Assembly: GCA_947623455.1 (NCBI GenBank) | Contig: OX392534.1 | Location: 12,224,001 to 12,288,000, forward strand | Direction of reading: 5' to 3' | Length of the DNA: 64,000 nucleotides | DNA from: Mimachlamys varia | Lineage: Eukaryota > Mollusca > Bivalvia > Pectinida > Pectinidae | In this document: piece by piece, positions 57,301 to 64,000 of the stretch | How the letters are laid out: the number at the start of each line of letters is the position of its first letter | How positions within the stretch are numbered: the stretch's first letter is position 1 | Notes under the pieces: model-generated | What the model was told of the DNA's origin: nothing | The model's database searches: none | What the model saw: the letters and a program-made list of their open reading frames with translations, nothing else | Position numbers and translations under genes: made by a program

Positions 57301-57605
57301 AGGTGAAGGCGGTCAGACTGGGAGTGACGGAGGGGAGGCCGGCTCGGGGGACGGGAGTAAACTAAACGCTGACCTAGTAAGTTTTAAATGAGATTTTATT
57401 AACACGTGTTATATTAACGAAACAAGACTTGATCGAATCTATCTGAGCAGCATGCACAATAACTATAGTTGAAACGTTTAACTCGACGAATATTAACGCG
57501 CGTCTCTCTAGATCTATATTACAATGTCTGTTTCAGACTAACGTGATTTATTTCCTATTTCAGGAAGACGACCCGGAGAAGACTGTGATTACCGGACTTC
57601 GATGA
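36240..57605 (+). CDS. CFP: Properdin-like secreted protein with six thrombospondin type-1 repeats
   Basis: Exons: 36240-36312, 46202-46338, 46612-46687, 47259-47405, 48969-49139, 51662-51832, 52272-52445, 53054-53230, 54897-55028, 55925-55996, 57303-57376, 57564-57605. All phases agree and give 481 residues plus TGA; human properdin has 469. Layout: signal peptide 1-23, six-Cys domain 29-83, Thr-rich linker 84-95, TSR1 to TSR6 at about 99-435, acidic Gly-rich tail to 481. The six-Cys order CF...CKG...CC...CxPC, followed directly by W-rich TSRs, is that of properdin, the plasma protein that stabilises the alternative-pathway C3 convertase. A convertase role here is inference: many invertebrate TSR proteins do other jobs. 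No transmembrane segment is seen. Intron 1 is 9.9 kb. Confidence 0.82.
36524..37420. repeat. Cluster of long G or C homopolymers
   Basis: G tracts at 36524-36541, 36688-36703 and 37131-37142, and a C tract at 37393-37408 followed by a CA repeat. All are in the first kilobase of intron 1 of the properdin-like gene. Confidence 0.9.
37072..37101. repeat. 13-bp perfect hairpin
   Basis: CACGGACTTAGAT, loop AGCA, ATCTAAGTCCGTG. It lies in intron 1 of the properdin-like gene. Confidence 0.75.
37421..40963. other. Middle of properdin-like intron 1
   Basis: No exon fitting phase 1 with a cysteine or TSR pattern was found. A minus-strand frame at 39723-39980 (85 codons) is unassigned. Confidence 0.5.
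40964..41165. repeat. Probable dispersed repeat fragment
   Basis: GGTGGAACGACTGGCTCACC, CGATGTCAGTGTAATGTGAT and GATAGCACTTTAAATCG look like an interspersed repeat that I have seen in marine invertebrate genomes. This rests on memory alone, and no ends are visible. Confidence 0.35.
41204..43146. mobile_element. Palindromic foldback element split by a later insertion
   Basis: The outer ends CACAGGGACCTGAGAATTTG (41204 onward) and its inverse ending at 43146 are paired. The inner palindrome 42912-43116 continues the same arms, with centre near 43012. Removing 41236-42911 joins CTAGTT to TTGGACC exactly as on the right arm, giving about 270 bp that is one near-perfect palindrome. The flanks AGCCAAAC (41196-41203) and AACCAAAC (43147-43154) look like an 8-bp target duplication with one change, as in hAT-type elements. 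Confidence 0.75.
41236..42908. mobile_element. Pearl-like tandem-core repeat element inserted in the foldback
   Basis: It starts with a hairpin (AGCTCACCTGGACC GAA GGTCCGGTGAGCT), holds ten copies of an approximately 157-bp unit (first near 41316, last near 42728), and ends with GTGAGCGATGCAGGCCCATT and GGGCCTCTT, which also forms a hairpin. GTT at 41233-41235 and 42909-42911 may be the target duplication. A 5' hairpin, a core of about 160-bp repeats and a 3' hairpin match the bivalve pearl class, sometimes linked to Helentron-type rolling-circle elements. The family name is from memory. Confidence 0.7.
43249..43303. repeat. 21-bp inverted repeat (hairpin)
   Basis: GCGCTAGCCTCGTCTGTCCA on the left pairs with TTGAACAGACGAGGCTAGTG and C on the right over a 13-base loop, with two mismatches. 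Confidence 0.8.
43304..44599. other. Properdin-like intron 1 between foldback and 35-bp array
   Basis: AT-rich; no structure beyond the hairpin at 43249-43303. Confidence 0.55.
44600..45893. repeat. 35-bp minisatellite, about 37 copies
   Basis: Unit GTACAAATAGTGAACAGATA plus CAATGTAAGACTTCT. Because 35 is not a multiple of three, minus-strand frames run as 105-base super-repeats and stay open for up to 307 codons; these are not genes. It lies in intron 1 of the properdin-like gene. Confidence 0.95.
46202..46338 (+). CDS. CFP: Properdin-like exon 2: N-terminal Cys domain
   Basis: Acceptor GGACTGTTTTCAG, donor GTAAGT, phase 1 in and phase 0 out. Residues 25-70 hold C29-F, C42-K-G and the vicinal pair C58-C59, which match the first four cysteines of the properdin N-terminal domain. 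The segment is strongly basic, with Arg/Lys clusters around 31-39 and 47-51. Confidence 0.78.
46612..46687 (+). CDS. CFP: Properdin-like exon 3: end of Cys domain and Thr linker
   Basis: Acceptor TTTGTTTTTCCAG, donor GTAAGT, phase 0 in and phase 1 out. Encodes [13 protein letters not shown] (fifth and sixth cysteines, C80-x-x-C83), then [12 protein letters not shown]. The Thr run is a likely O-glycosylated spacer before TSR1. A second open frame exists here but does not fit the neighbouring phases. Confidence 0.75.
47259..47405 (+). CDS. CFP: Properdin-like exon 4: TSR1
   Basis: Acceptor TTTTCCAG, donor GTATTC, phase 1 at both ends. Encodes [16 protein letters not shown], then RYRMCSNC and ending FYCP. 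It has a W-x-x-W C-mannosylation motif and a CSTSCG O-fucosylation motif. At about 46 residues it is shorter than the other repeats. Confidence 0.85.
47441..47580. mobile_element. Short inverted-repeat element, copy 3 (7-bp target duplication)
   Basis: A 140-bp element, same family, flanked by CTTTGTC at 47434-47440 and 47581-47587. It sits in the intron after the TSR1 exon and interrupts the first unit of the 78-bp array that follows. Confidence 0.88.
47583..48653. repeat. 78-bp satellite array, 14 copies
   Basis: Unit starts TTGTCTTACATGGATTTATA and continues AGGAGACAAGCTCGCTAATG. Copies are nearly identical; a few have lost about 6 bp in the ACTAATACTGATTATA part. It lies in the intron after the TSR1 exon. 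Confidence 0.95.
48969..49139 (+). CDS. CFP: Properdin-like exon 5: TSR2
   Basis: Acceptor TTTTGTTTTGCAG, donor GTAGGT, phase 1 at both ends. Encodes [20 protein letters not shown] and the remaining cysteines of a six-Cys TSR, ending ECNEDECP. It has the WxxWxxW ladder and the CSESCG motif. Confidence 0.9.
49140..49781. other. Properdin-like intron downstream of the nested gene
   Basis: This should hold the 3' untranslated region of the nested minus-strand gene; no clear poly(A) signal on that strand was picked out. Confidence 0.45.
49782..51176 (-). CDS. Intronless gene of unknown function nested in a properdin-like intron
   Basis: One uninterrupted frame of 464 residues runs from an ATG at 51176 to a TGA at 49782. 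It lies wholly inside the intron between the TSR2 and TSR3 exons, on the opposite strand. It is not low complexity. An N-terminal part ([20 protein letters not shown], then PWSFRHRF) is followed by an acidic Ser-rich middle with a CDVC motif and [16 protein letters not shown] more ordered C-terminal third holds [13 protein letters not shown] and ends in aromatic [11 protein letters not shown]. No signal peptide or membrane segment is seen, so it should be cytosolic or nuclear. I do not recognise the family. It could be a retrocopy or a lineage-specific gene; a retrocopied transposon protein is less likely, since no transposase motif is visible. Confidence 0.75.
   Translation of the reverse strand: MNGIVNTIQHLGKPKKPKGMDPEWFKRRMDLYSQVDYMDLNRTVPWSFRHRFMPDNSYGAFKEDIDKSKTNKTQDNTDLFCHEDDSCPSKDFGANWATSESNGHGTCSKSNDIGQDSDTEEWEGEEKLRKLLERSRFLVENTKIILEEYSNNEKIPKDNLTSETEDRNALKVVIESRRSSSFPTDSEKYLCDVCFENQDDIGSSSESESSEALERDFTRSRLKSRANVQTDLKVPERVMYDIKPQQEPSETMVSKDIFTEPDYRKMLERSHGRDRAPRYVDPVKVARVEKLKSLQRTYVEKTEHFPIWFLEIFFSKQKLTITLKPKLYEQSELYTAEFQELANSKLEVDILPDVGRGGIGYKDIHSVNFTLQEKLHIPRRCQCKEAGYSSAPWRQLYRTTNATVTECSPERVQISGRFLDKETQTTKQIFLIFLRQESRICGVYRRELTTRDGFFTWRFTYNFN
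51177..51661. other. Properdin-like intron upstream of the nested gene
   Basis: The promoter of the nested minus-strand gene should lie here. GC rises slightly near 51180-51360 compared with the rest; no core motif is certain. Confidence 0.4.
51662..51832 (+). CDS. CFP: Properdin-like exon 6: TSR3
   Basis: Acceptor TCTGTCCGACAG, donor GTGAGT, phase 1 at both ends. Encodes [20 protein letters not shown] and ends RRCTSRQCP. The third ladder Trp is Tyr, while CSVTCG is intact. GC content is much higher than in the flanking intron. Confidence 0.9.
51844..51939. repeat. 51-bp tandem duplication after the TSR3 exon
   Basis: ATGTCAATATCGACAATGTC occurs at 51844 and 51895 with matching flanks, starting 11 bases after the TSR3 donor. 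Confidence 0.85.
52272..52445 (+). CDS. CFP: Properdin-like exon 7: TSR4
   Basis: Acceptor TTTCTATAAAG, donor GTATGT, phase 1 at both ends. Encodes [20 protein letters not shown] and ends [11 protein letters not shown]. Full WxxWxxW and CPVTCG motifs are present. Confidence 0.9.
52564..52778 (+). mobile_element. tRNA-derived SINE
   Basis: The 5' part reads like a serine/leucine-type tRNA: GACCGCGATGGCCGAATGGT with an A-box region, and a B-box GCAAGTTCGAAACCC. The middle has TTTTTCTCCTGGTACTCCGG, a segment common in molluscan SINEs, and the 3' end is AAAACAAAACAAAT. It sits in the intron between the TSR4 and TSR5 exons. It is not a working tRNA gene. Confidence 0.75.
53054..53230 (+). CDS. 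CFP: Properdin-like exon 8: TSR5, fucosylation motif lost
   Basis: Acceptor CTTTGTTTTTAG, donor GTAAGT, phase 1 at both ends. Encodes [20 protein letters not shown] and ends [10 protein letters not shown]. The usual C-x-x-S/T-C is replaced by C-R-A-A-R-C, one residue longer and with no Ser or Thr. The last 37 bases of this exon and its donor are the founder of the 54-bp array that follows. Confidence 0.88.
53194..54590. repeat. 54-bp array made from the end of the TSR5 exon and its 5' splice site
   Basis: Each of about 26 units reads GAGGAACAGAGGTGTGTCAA, CACCATCAACTGTCCCA, then GTAAGTACCACGTGTA. The first 37 bases equal the last 37 bases of exon 8 ([13 protein letters not shown]), and the rest is its donor and first intron bases. 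The first unit is the real exon end. One copy has GTTAGT in place of GTAAGT. Confidence 0.95.
54655..54862 (+). mobile_element. Retroelement 3' tail ending in ATT repeats
   Basis: CTGTAAAGCGCTTTAGAGTG followed by GGCGCTATATCAAATGTTG and a run of ATT triplets is a familiar invertebrate SINE/LINE tail. The 5' part, with TTAGCGCCTGATAAGGCAGC, may be its head. Confidence 0.5.
54897..55028 (+). CDS. CFP: Properdin-like exon 9: first part of TSR6
   Basis: Acceptor TGCCTTTGTTTCAG, donor GTAAGG, phase 1 at both ends. Encodes [20 protein letters not shown], then [18 protein letters not shown]. Full Trp ladder and CTATC motif, with an extra Cys inside the ladder (W-C-N-W). Confidence 0.88.
55288..55369. 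repeat. Two long G tracts
   Basis: A run of 16 G begins at 55288, and GGGG-A-G(17 or so) begins near 55347. Both lie in the intron inside TSR6. Confidence 0.9.
55925..55996 (+). CDS. CFP: Properdin-like exon 10: end of TSR6
   Basis: Acceptor TATTTCACAG, donor GTAATA, phase 1 at both ends. Encodes [15 protein letters not shown], which supplies the last two cysteines of TSR6, then [12 protein letters not shown]6 is therefore split over two exons, unlike TSR1 to TSR5. Confidence 0.82.
55997..56909. other. Properdin-like intron with degenerate motifs and a hairpin
   Basis: Between 56040 and 56290 motifs such as TTTCGCGAGCGC and TTCGTGAGCG recur irregularly. The long hairpin at 56522-56608 follows. 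Confidence 0.5.
56522..56608. repeat. 40-bp inverted repeat (long hairpin)
   Basis: CATCGTCGAATATCCACGGT and TGATCTCGCTTCGCTAACTC on the left pair with GAGTTAGCGAACGAGATCAA and CCGTGGGTATCCGACGATG on the right over a short loop. Only a few mismatches and one 1-base gap. Confidence 0.85.
56910..57275. repeat. Degenerate minisatellite of about 31 bp, roughly 12 copies
   Basis: Repeated motif CACACTTGTTATCTCGACAT plus ATAACA-type sequence, with drift from TATCTCGAC to TTTCTGGAC in the middle. It ends shortly before the acceptor of the acidic-tail exon. Confidence 0.85.
57303..57376 (+). CDS. CFP: Properdin-like exon 11: acidic Gly-rich tail
   Basis: Acceptor TTTTTTTTGTATATAG, donor GTAAGT, phase 1 in and phase 0 out. 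Encodes [20 protein letters not shown], then NADL. Low complexity and probably unstructured. Confidence 0.75.
57564..57605 (+). CDS. CFP: Properdin-like last coding exon
   Basis: Acceptor TTCCTATTTCAG. Encodes [13 protein letters not shown] and the TGA stop at 57603-57605. No membrane anchor follows the TSRs. Confidence 0.75.
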   Translation, partial: EDDPEKTVITGLR

Positions 57606-58291
57606 TACGGACAGAATTGTTCGTCCGTTTAATGGTGTCTGTATGGAATCAAAGTACAATTTCCGAAAGGAGGGCATTCCTACACACATGAATGACAATG
57701 AGGTTACTGACAAATTGCATTGATCCCAAGATTTTATGACAAATCTAACGGTGGAATGGGATAATTGAACCAAACGACGGTCTCCGTATAGCCACTTCAG
57801 TGCAATGCTAATTATGCATTCCAAGTCACACTGGTTTATAGTGAAACTGTGTTCGTAGTTTGTGTGACTAAGTATGTAGGTTGCTTACGTTCGGAGTCTG
57901 CAGACTATTTACAAAGTGTAAACTGTGCTGTTCGATTTTCGTCGCAACAGACTCCATTATTACATGGTTTGTACCCCATTATTGGATCAGAAACTTGCAA
58001 TGAACACTACTATATAAATTCCATTCAATATTATAATGTGCGATTTCATTTTTGGAAATGCCAATCAAAGTTATAAATGTCTATGATTTCATGTTAATTT
58101 TTTTCAACCATAAACTGTCTTGAATGTATGTTTTTCATGGTTGTCACAATACTCATACTCCAGTGGGTATTAAGCTTGAAGGAGACTTTGCTTCTCATCA
58201 AAAAGATGCTGATGTATATAAAGTAACGTAGATGAAATATCAATGAACAGATTCAAGGGGTATAACTCTAGCACATAACCGATCCGTGAGA

Positions 58292-58297
58292 AATAAA
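58292..58297 (+). terminator. Poly(A) signal after the properdin-like gene
   Basis: AATAAA is about 690 bases after the stop, just before the TTAA element at 58313. It is the first such hexamer seen downstream. Confidence 0.4.
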
Positions 58298-58312
58298 AAA
58301 TAACGTACAACC

Positions 58313-60085
58313 TTAAAGGGGCATCCCGCGAAAGTTAGCTTTTTTCATATTTTTTTTCAAAATATTACATACACATATCGAGTGGGTATTCTTATGGACT
58401 ACGGCGATCGGATTTTGCTGATATGTATTCATAAAATAAATAATTTCAAAATAACTAGTGAAATTCCAAACGGTCTAGCCAGACGCCCGGCTTGGGATTT
58501 CCACCTACCAACGCATGCGCAGCGAGCGTCGTTTCCACTGTAAACACTCTATCTGGTATTACCGTTACATCGCGATAAGGCCTAACTACTAAGCGAAAAG
58601 TTGCCGAACGGTCAAAATATAACGCAAGCCTGCGTTACGAAATCATATTGAGAGATGGGAAGTATTCAAAGGAGAAACTACCCGCTCTATTGTGTGTATG
58701 TTACATATTTCTTCTGCGTAACGGTAACATGCACAAATAAAGCTTTGATTTGGTTTTGGGGCTACCCAAGGGGAAACTCTCTCAGTCTTCTGTAGCATAA
58801 AATGCGTGCGTAATTTTAAACTTAAGAGTGTGTTTTATAATATTCCCTTTATAAAACTTCATGTTCCAGTGAAACAGTATGATTTAATGTTATTGCTGGA
58901 TAGAAAGACCTTTTCAAATACAATATATACCGTAACAGAAAAAGTCATTTGATTACGTTGTAAAACGGGACGTGCAACCGAGGTACATACGGCTTCAATT
59001 TGGACAAAAGGTATAAAAAATATGTTTTTTTTCACGCGTAAAAAAAGGTGATATTCATATTAATCTATAAATTAGTGAAGGTACAAATATCATTGGGTTG
59101 CGACCTCGGTATTGAATTCGATCCGAAAATATATACATAACGAGAGAAAAAAAAACAAAGTTATACAACATATACATATGATATATGTATATTGCATTCC
59201 TGCAGGTTTTTTTTAAAAGGTCAACGTCCCTTTACAAGAGGACAAAAAAATGTAAAAAGAAAGAGGAATTATTAAACCATATTCATAACGGGTAGTTATA
59301 AGTGTTTCAACAGTTCCAAATCAGATATACATGTAGTCATGCTTAGGGTGTGGTGCGTTATATGATTGTATGGACTTAATATTCGCATTCCGTGATACGT
59401 GTTACGTGTGAAGACGCTGAAAGTTGGATAGATTTTAAATGAATATTAATGTACATGGTATATATATATATAGATAGTTTGAAAAAAAATCCTCAAAATA
59501 TTGAGTTTTTTAAAAAAAAATCGCAAACATTTCATGTCATTTTATTTTCGTACTTTCCAATGCATGCTACATACATTTTATGAAATCACCTGAAAAATTG
59601 GGTTCGTGAATATTATCTTTTACATAAATTAAGGTTTGTACCATGGCTGTATTCCGTACCCATGTGTACCGGTCTCGCTCAGGTATGTATTATATACATA
59701 ATTCCTGGTGTCGATAAATGATGCCGATGTGCCGACAAATATTTCTTTATTTAAATATCTGTAAGTGTGCAATTAATGTCTGATTATTAATATGAATGTG
59801 ATTCAATAACTTTGTCTCCGTTTCATCAGCCGTATACATTACGCGTCCCCTCTCGTATGGCCTCTCCCATCAAACGTGTCAAGCGACTTGCAACAAGCTT
59901 GTCTCGTTGCGTCATCACCGCTATTTTTATCGGGGCTTTCCCGAGGAATGCGATTTTGCAAGTGGTCAATATAGACATTTTGAGCGGACTTTGAATACTG
60001 GAATAGCAAGAAAATATAATAAGTGGTGCAGACACCATGTTCATCCAAGAACTGGCATTCAGGCTTTCGCGGGATGCCCCTTTAA
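58313..60085. mobile_element. TTAA-flanked 1.8-kb transposon, Kolobok-like ends
   Basis: TTAA at 58313-58316 and 60082-60085 bracket perfect terminal repeats AGGGGCATCCCGCGAAAG. The AGGGG start with TTAA duplication is typical of Kolobok elements. The longest inner frames (up to 139 codons) show no transposase motif that I recognise, so it is probably non-autonomous. It inserted just after the poly(A) signal of the properdin-like gene. Confidence 0.75.
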
Positions 60086-60951
60086 GGTAAAGAAGATAAC
60101 CGATAATAATATTTGTACTCCGAATAATCACCGTGTAATATCTGTGAATTTCAATACCAACAAGCAACCGACCAAAATTGCGAACTTTGCTGTAAAGAGC
60201 TAAATTTAATCGGATTAACGGTCCGTTATGATTATATAAAAACAATACCAGTTTGCTGTTGACAAATTACAAAATCAGGGTTTTTATTTATACATCATAC
60301 CAATACCAAATGAAGCCGCAACTGTGATTGTAAATGCGGTGTCTTGATGGTTATTTTATCGAACCCCTGTGACAACTGGGCTTGTTTTATCAAGGTATCG
60401 GGACATTTTTAATATACATATGTTCCTTTTAAAAATAAAATGTGCAATAAAACATATTTGGTGTTAAAAGCTGTAAGGTTGTTTCTGTTTTGAGCAGGTC
60501 ATTACCTTTTTTGTTGATTCTACATGTAGTGGTATGTGCTTCAAAATAGCAACACGAACGTTCCGACATTAACCAAACACGATTATATAGTGTTGTCTGT
60601 ACTGTTTCATATTAAGCAGCAATGTTAAACACGTGTTACTTAACACTAGGTAAACAGGTACTGCTGAGGATGAGGACAATGGCCCGTACATGCATGTGTT
60701 GGAGAACTGGACTAGGTCAGCGACCAGATAGCTCAGTCGGTCCTCTGAGAGTTCCGAATTGTGCATCTATCTATATAGGTTTGATCGATCACAAAACATT
60801 GTGGTCAGTATTAGAGAAGTTACAATGACTTTGGTTCCAACCATTAAAGGGTCATTATTAAGATGGCCGTCTGTCGGCCATGTTGCTTCCTTATCAGCAA
60901 AAGAACTTGACAATGCACAACTAGGGACCAAGAGGGCCTGCATATTAAGTT
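60086..60951. other. Intergenic, no feature found
   Basis: Only short chance frames lie between the 1.8-kb TTAA element and the tandem duplication. Confidence 0.55.
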
Positions 60952-61419
60952 TTAAGGACTCGCACAACTAAATAATTTACTATATGTTATTACTAAGCTT
61001 TCGAGCTAATAACTTTAATATTTGAAGTACAACACTTGTGAAAACTGCCTAAATTCACAGATACATACATGACAAAGGCTTCAAGGGGCATTTAATGAGG
61101 AGTTTACTGGCATATTAGCTTGCTACAGGCGTCTGCTTCGGACAACCGGAAATTTACATGTCAAACCAGTGAAATGGGACTGGAACACCCTCTGACTTTT
61201 GACCCCATATCAATCCGCCATCACATATCGAAATCTACCAAAAGTATATATTTTTGTAAAGTTAAATATCTACAGATTTCATTCAATGCAGAATATGTCA
61301 ACAATTACCTATTTAAATTACCCAGAATCACTGTACTTAGCCGGAACAAATTTTCAGTAGGGACTACAAACGTATGAAACACTTCGTGATAGGCTGATTT
61401 AGTTGTGTGAGTCCTTTAA
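60952..61419. mobile_element. TTAA-flanked 468-bp element, copy 1
   Basis: TTAA at 60952-60955 and 61416-61419, ends GGACTCGCACAACTAAAT on the left and ATTTAGTTGTGTGAGTCC on the right. No coding capacity is apparent. It forms the left end of the first unit of the 1703-bp tandem duplication. Confidence 0.72.
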
Positions 61420-62653
61420 AGGGCCCTTAACCTTTCAGATGTTGAAATAAAGTTTACTAACTGAAAGTATATACATTTCCGAGTAAAATGGTGAAGTTTG
61501 GTTGAAATTGAATAAAAAATTATGAAGAAAACCCAAGTTATTGCACCTAATGTACACTTGCTATTCAGAGCTAGCACCAGAAATTTCTCGTTTCTTTTGC
61601 ATAACATTTACCTCTAGCACCTCAGTTAAGCACACACTTAGCAATTTCATATTTTGCACAAAGATCAAATACGCTTACCGCTCAAATGTTTTTGAAAAGA
61701 AATCTTGTTACCTCAGTTTCTGTTAATTTTAAAGTCTCTGCAGTAATTAATTTTTATTTTAAGTATTTTTTTATTTAATTTTAACAATTAAACACACTTA
61801 GAATTCACACACAACTTCAAACTTCTACAGAAAACATGAGTCATAAACGGTTATCAGATATCCACCTTAACTGTTTATCTATCAATTACACCAGCTTACA
61901 TTTAGCACTTCTAGCTCCCCGGGGTGCCTCCATTTTACAGGGAGAATATTGGGGGTAGGGGAGATATAATGCTATAAACGGCTTATTGTATGAGTAAACA
62001 AAGTACACAAACGCATTAAATCAATAGACAAGATGTTGAACAAGGTATATCTTGTGACAGGAATAAACTAATATCTACAATTTACTGAAAATATGGAATA
62101 TAAGTTGGATTTAGCCACCAAAACATGTACGTGACACATACACATATATAAACTCACATGTGCAATATTTATACAAGCTTATTATGTGATTGTTCTAGTT
62201 ATTGCTTTCTTAGGATTATAAAACACGCATACATTTATAATTTGCATGAAGGAAGAAGCCTGAGAATGACTGGGCAGAGTTGGAACGGGGTTTGGGGGGG
62301 GGGGGGTGTGTGTGTGAAGACAGCACACTAGATCTTTGTTCTATCAAAATTTGGATGCTAAAACCTGGTACACATATCAGTTAAGTTTTATTAACACGCA
62401 CGCAGATTAATTATCACAGTTAATTGAACCAAACTTAATTAAAAACGTGAGTATGATGGTCAGTCCAACAATACAGGCTTCAACACAGGGCCATGTTTTG
62501 CCAGATTTTAAATAATTTTGAAGTTTTTTTGTCAAATTAAATATTTTTACACACTGAAAAATGTGCAAACACTCAATAACAGTGGTTGTCTTTGAAAAAA
62601 AATATCCGGAAGCACAGAAAATGTTATATAGGTCAAGCACATGGCTAGTTCAA
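61420..62653. other. Non-coding remainder of the 1703-bp unit
   Basis: AT-rich, with a G tract near 62296 followed by TG repeats. It opens with TTAAAGGGCCCTTAACCTTTC, which could be the end of another TTAA element whose partner is not in the window. Confidence 0.5.
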
Positions 62654-63122
62654 TTAAAGGACTCACACAACTAAATAATTTACTATATGTTATTACTAAG
62701 CTTTCGAGCTAATAACTTTAATATTTGAAGTACAACACTTGTGAAAACTGCCTAAATTCACAGATACATACATGACAAAGGCTTCAAGGGGCATTTAATG
62801 AGGAGTTTACTGGCATATTAGCTTGCTACAGGCGTCTGCTTCGGACAACCGGAAATTTACATGTCAAACCAGTGAAATGGGACGGGAACACCCTCTGACT
62901 TTTGACCCCATATCAATCCGCCATCACATATCGAAATCTACCAAAAGTATATATTTTTGTAAAGTTAAATATCTACAGATTTCATTCAATGCAGAATATG
63001 TCAACAATTACCTATTTAAATTACCCAGAATCACTGTACTTAGCCGGAACAAATTTTCAGTAGGGACTACAAACGTATGAAACACTTCGTGATAGGCTGA
63101 TTTAGTTGTGTGAGTCCTTTAA
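62654..63122. mobile_element. TTAA-flanked 469-bp element, copy 2
   Basis: TTAA at 62654-62657 and 63119-63122, ends AGGACTCACACAACTAAAT. Almost identical to copy 1, 1703 bp downstream. Confidence 0.72.
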
Positions 63123-64000
63123 AGGGCCCTTAACCTTTCAGATGTTGAAATAAAGTTTACTAACTGAAAGTATATACATTTCCGAGTAAAATGGTGAAGT
63201 TTGGTTGAAATTGAATAAAAAATTATGAAGAAAACCCAAGTTATTGCACCTAATGTACACTTGCTATTCAGAGCTAGCACCAGAAATTTCTCGTTTCTTT
63301 TGCATAACATTTACCTCTAGCACCTCAGTTAAGCACACACTTAGCAATTTCATATTTTGCACAAAGATCAAATACGCTTACCGCTCAAATGTTTTTGAAA
63401 AGAAATCTTGTTACCTCAGTTTCTGTTAATTTTAAAGTCTCTGCAGTAATTAATTTTTATTTTAAGTATTTTTTTATTTAATTTTAACAATTAAACACAC
63501 TTAGAATTCACACACAACTTCAAACTTCTACAGAAAACATGAGTCATAAACGGTTATCAGATATCCACCTTAACTGTTTATCTATCAATTACACCAGCTT
63601 ACATTTAGCACTTCTAGCTCCCCGGGGTGCCTCCATTTTACAGGGAGAATATTGGGGGTAGGGGAGATATAATGCTATAAACGGCTTATTGTATGAGTAA
63701 ACAAAGTACACAAACGCATTAAATCAATAGACAAGATGTTGAACAAGGTATATCTTGTGACAGGAATAAACTAATATCTACAATTTACTGAAAATATGGA
63801 ATATAAGTTGGATTTAGCCACCAAAACATGTACGTGACACATACACATATATAAACTCACATGTGCAATATTTATACAAGCTTATTATGTGATTGTTCTA
63901 GTTATTGCTTTCTTAGGATTATAAAACACGCATACATTTATAATTTGCATGAAGGAAGAAGCCTGAGAATGACTGGGCAGAGTTGGAACGGGGTTTGGGG

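Larger units (their letters stand above)
60952..64000. repeat. 1703-bp tandem duplication, second unit cut by the window edge
   Basis: The sequence from 60952 recurs from 62655 with a constant offset of 1703 bp to the last base. Only scattered differences are seen (for example GGGACTGG against GGGACGGG near 61176 and 62879). The unit is a TTAA element plus about 1.2 kb of non-coding sequence. Confidence 0.9.

Noticed and set aside
58317..60081. A transposase gene inside the Kolobok-like element
   Set aside because: The longest frames (139 codons minus, 98 plus) overlap each other on opposite strands and show no catalytic motif that I can name.

Overview
This is a eukaryotic nuclear window, and I read it as mollusc, most likely bivalve. 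It is AT-rich, with long introns bounded by GT-AG sites, many different minisatellites, a tRNA-derived SINE and a tandem-core element that resembles the 'pearl'-type repeats of bivalves. The species cannot be fixed from the sequence alone.

Two spliced genes on the + strand were rebuilt by matching splice phases by hand. (1) From 3390 to 23548 lie twelve exons forming the C-terminal 742 residues of a CCDC66-like coiled-coil protein (centriolar satellite, cilium and microtubule associated). Its 5' exons are not recognised and probably lie off the left edge. Its introns carry a 28-bp array (4.4-5.7 kb) and a 5.5-kb array of an 18-bp unit (8.4-13.9 kb). (2) From 36240 to 57605 lie twelve exons coding a complete 481-residue secreted protein: signal peptide, a six-cysteine N-terminal domain with the spacing seen at the start of vertebrate properdin, six thrombospondin type-1 repeats (TSRs) and an acidic tail. 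I call it a properdin-like (complement factor P-like) gene.

A third gene, intronless and on the minus strand (49782-51176, 464 residues, not recognised), sits inside an intron of the properdin-like gene, between the exons for TSR2 and TSR3.

The rest is mobile and repetitive DNA. There are three copies of one short inverted-repeat element, each with a perfect 7-bp target duplication. A palindromic foldback element has been split by a pearl-like repeat element. Four TTAA-flanked elements belong to three families. There is a broken non-LTR reverse transcriptase, a SINE, and a 1703-bp tandem duplication running off the right edge. One 54-bp array inside the properdin-like gene repeats the end of the TSR5 exon together with its 5' splice site about 25 times.

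The very long open frames inside the 18-bp and 35-bp arrays (up to 681 codons) are by-products of the repeats, not genes. All gene names rest on reading the sequence; no search was run.
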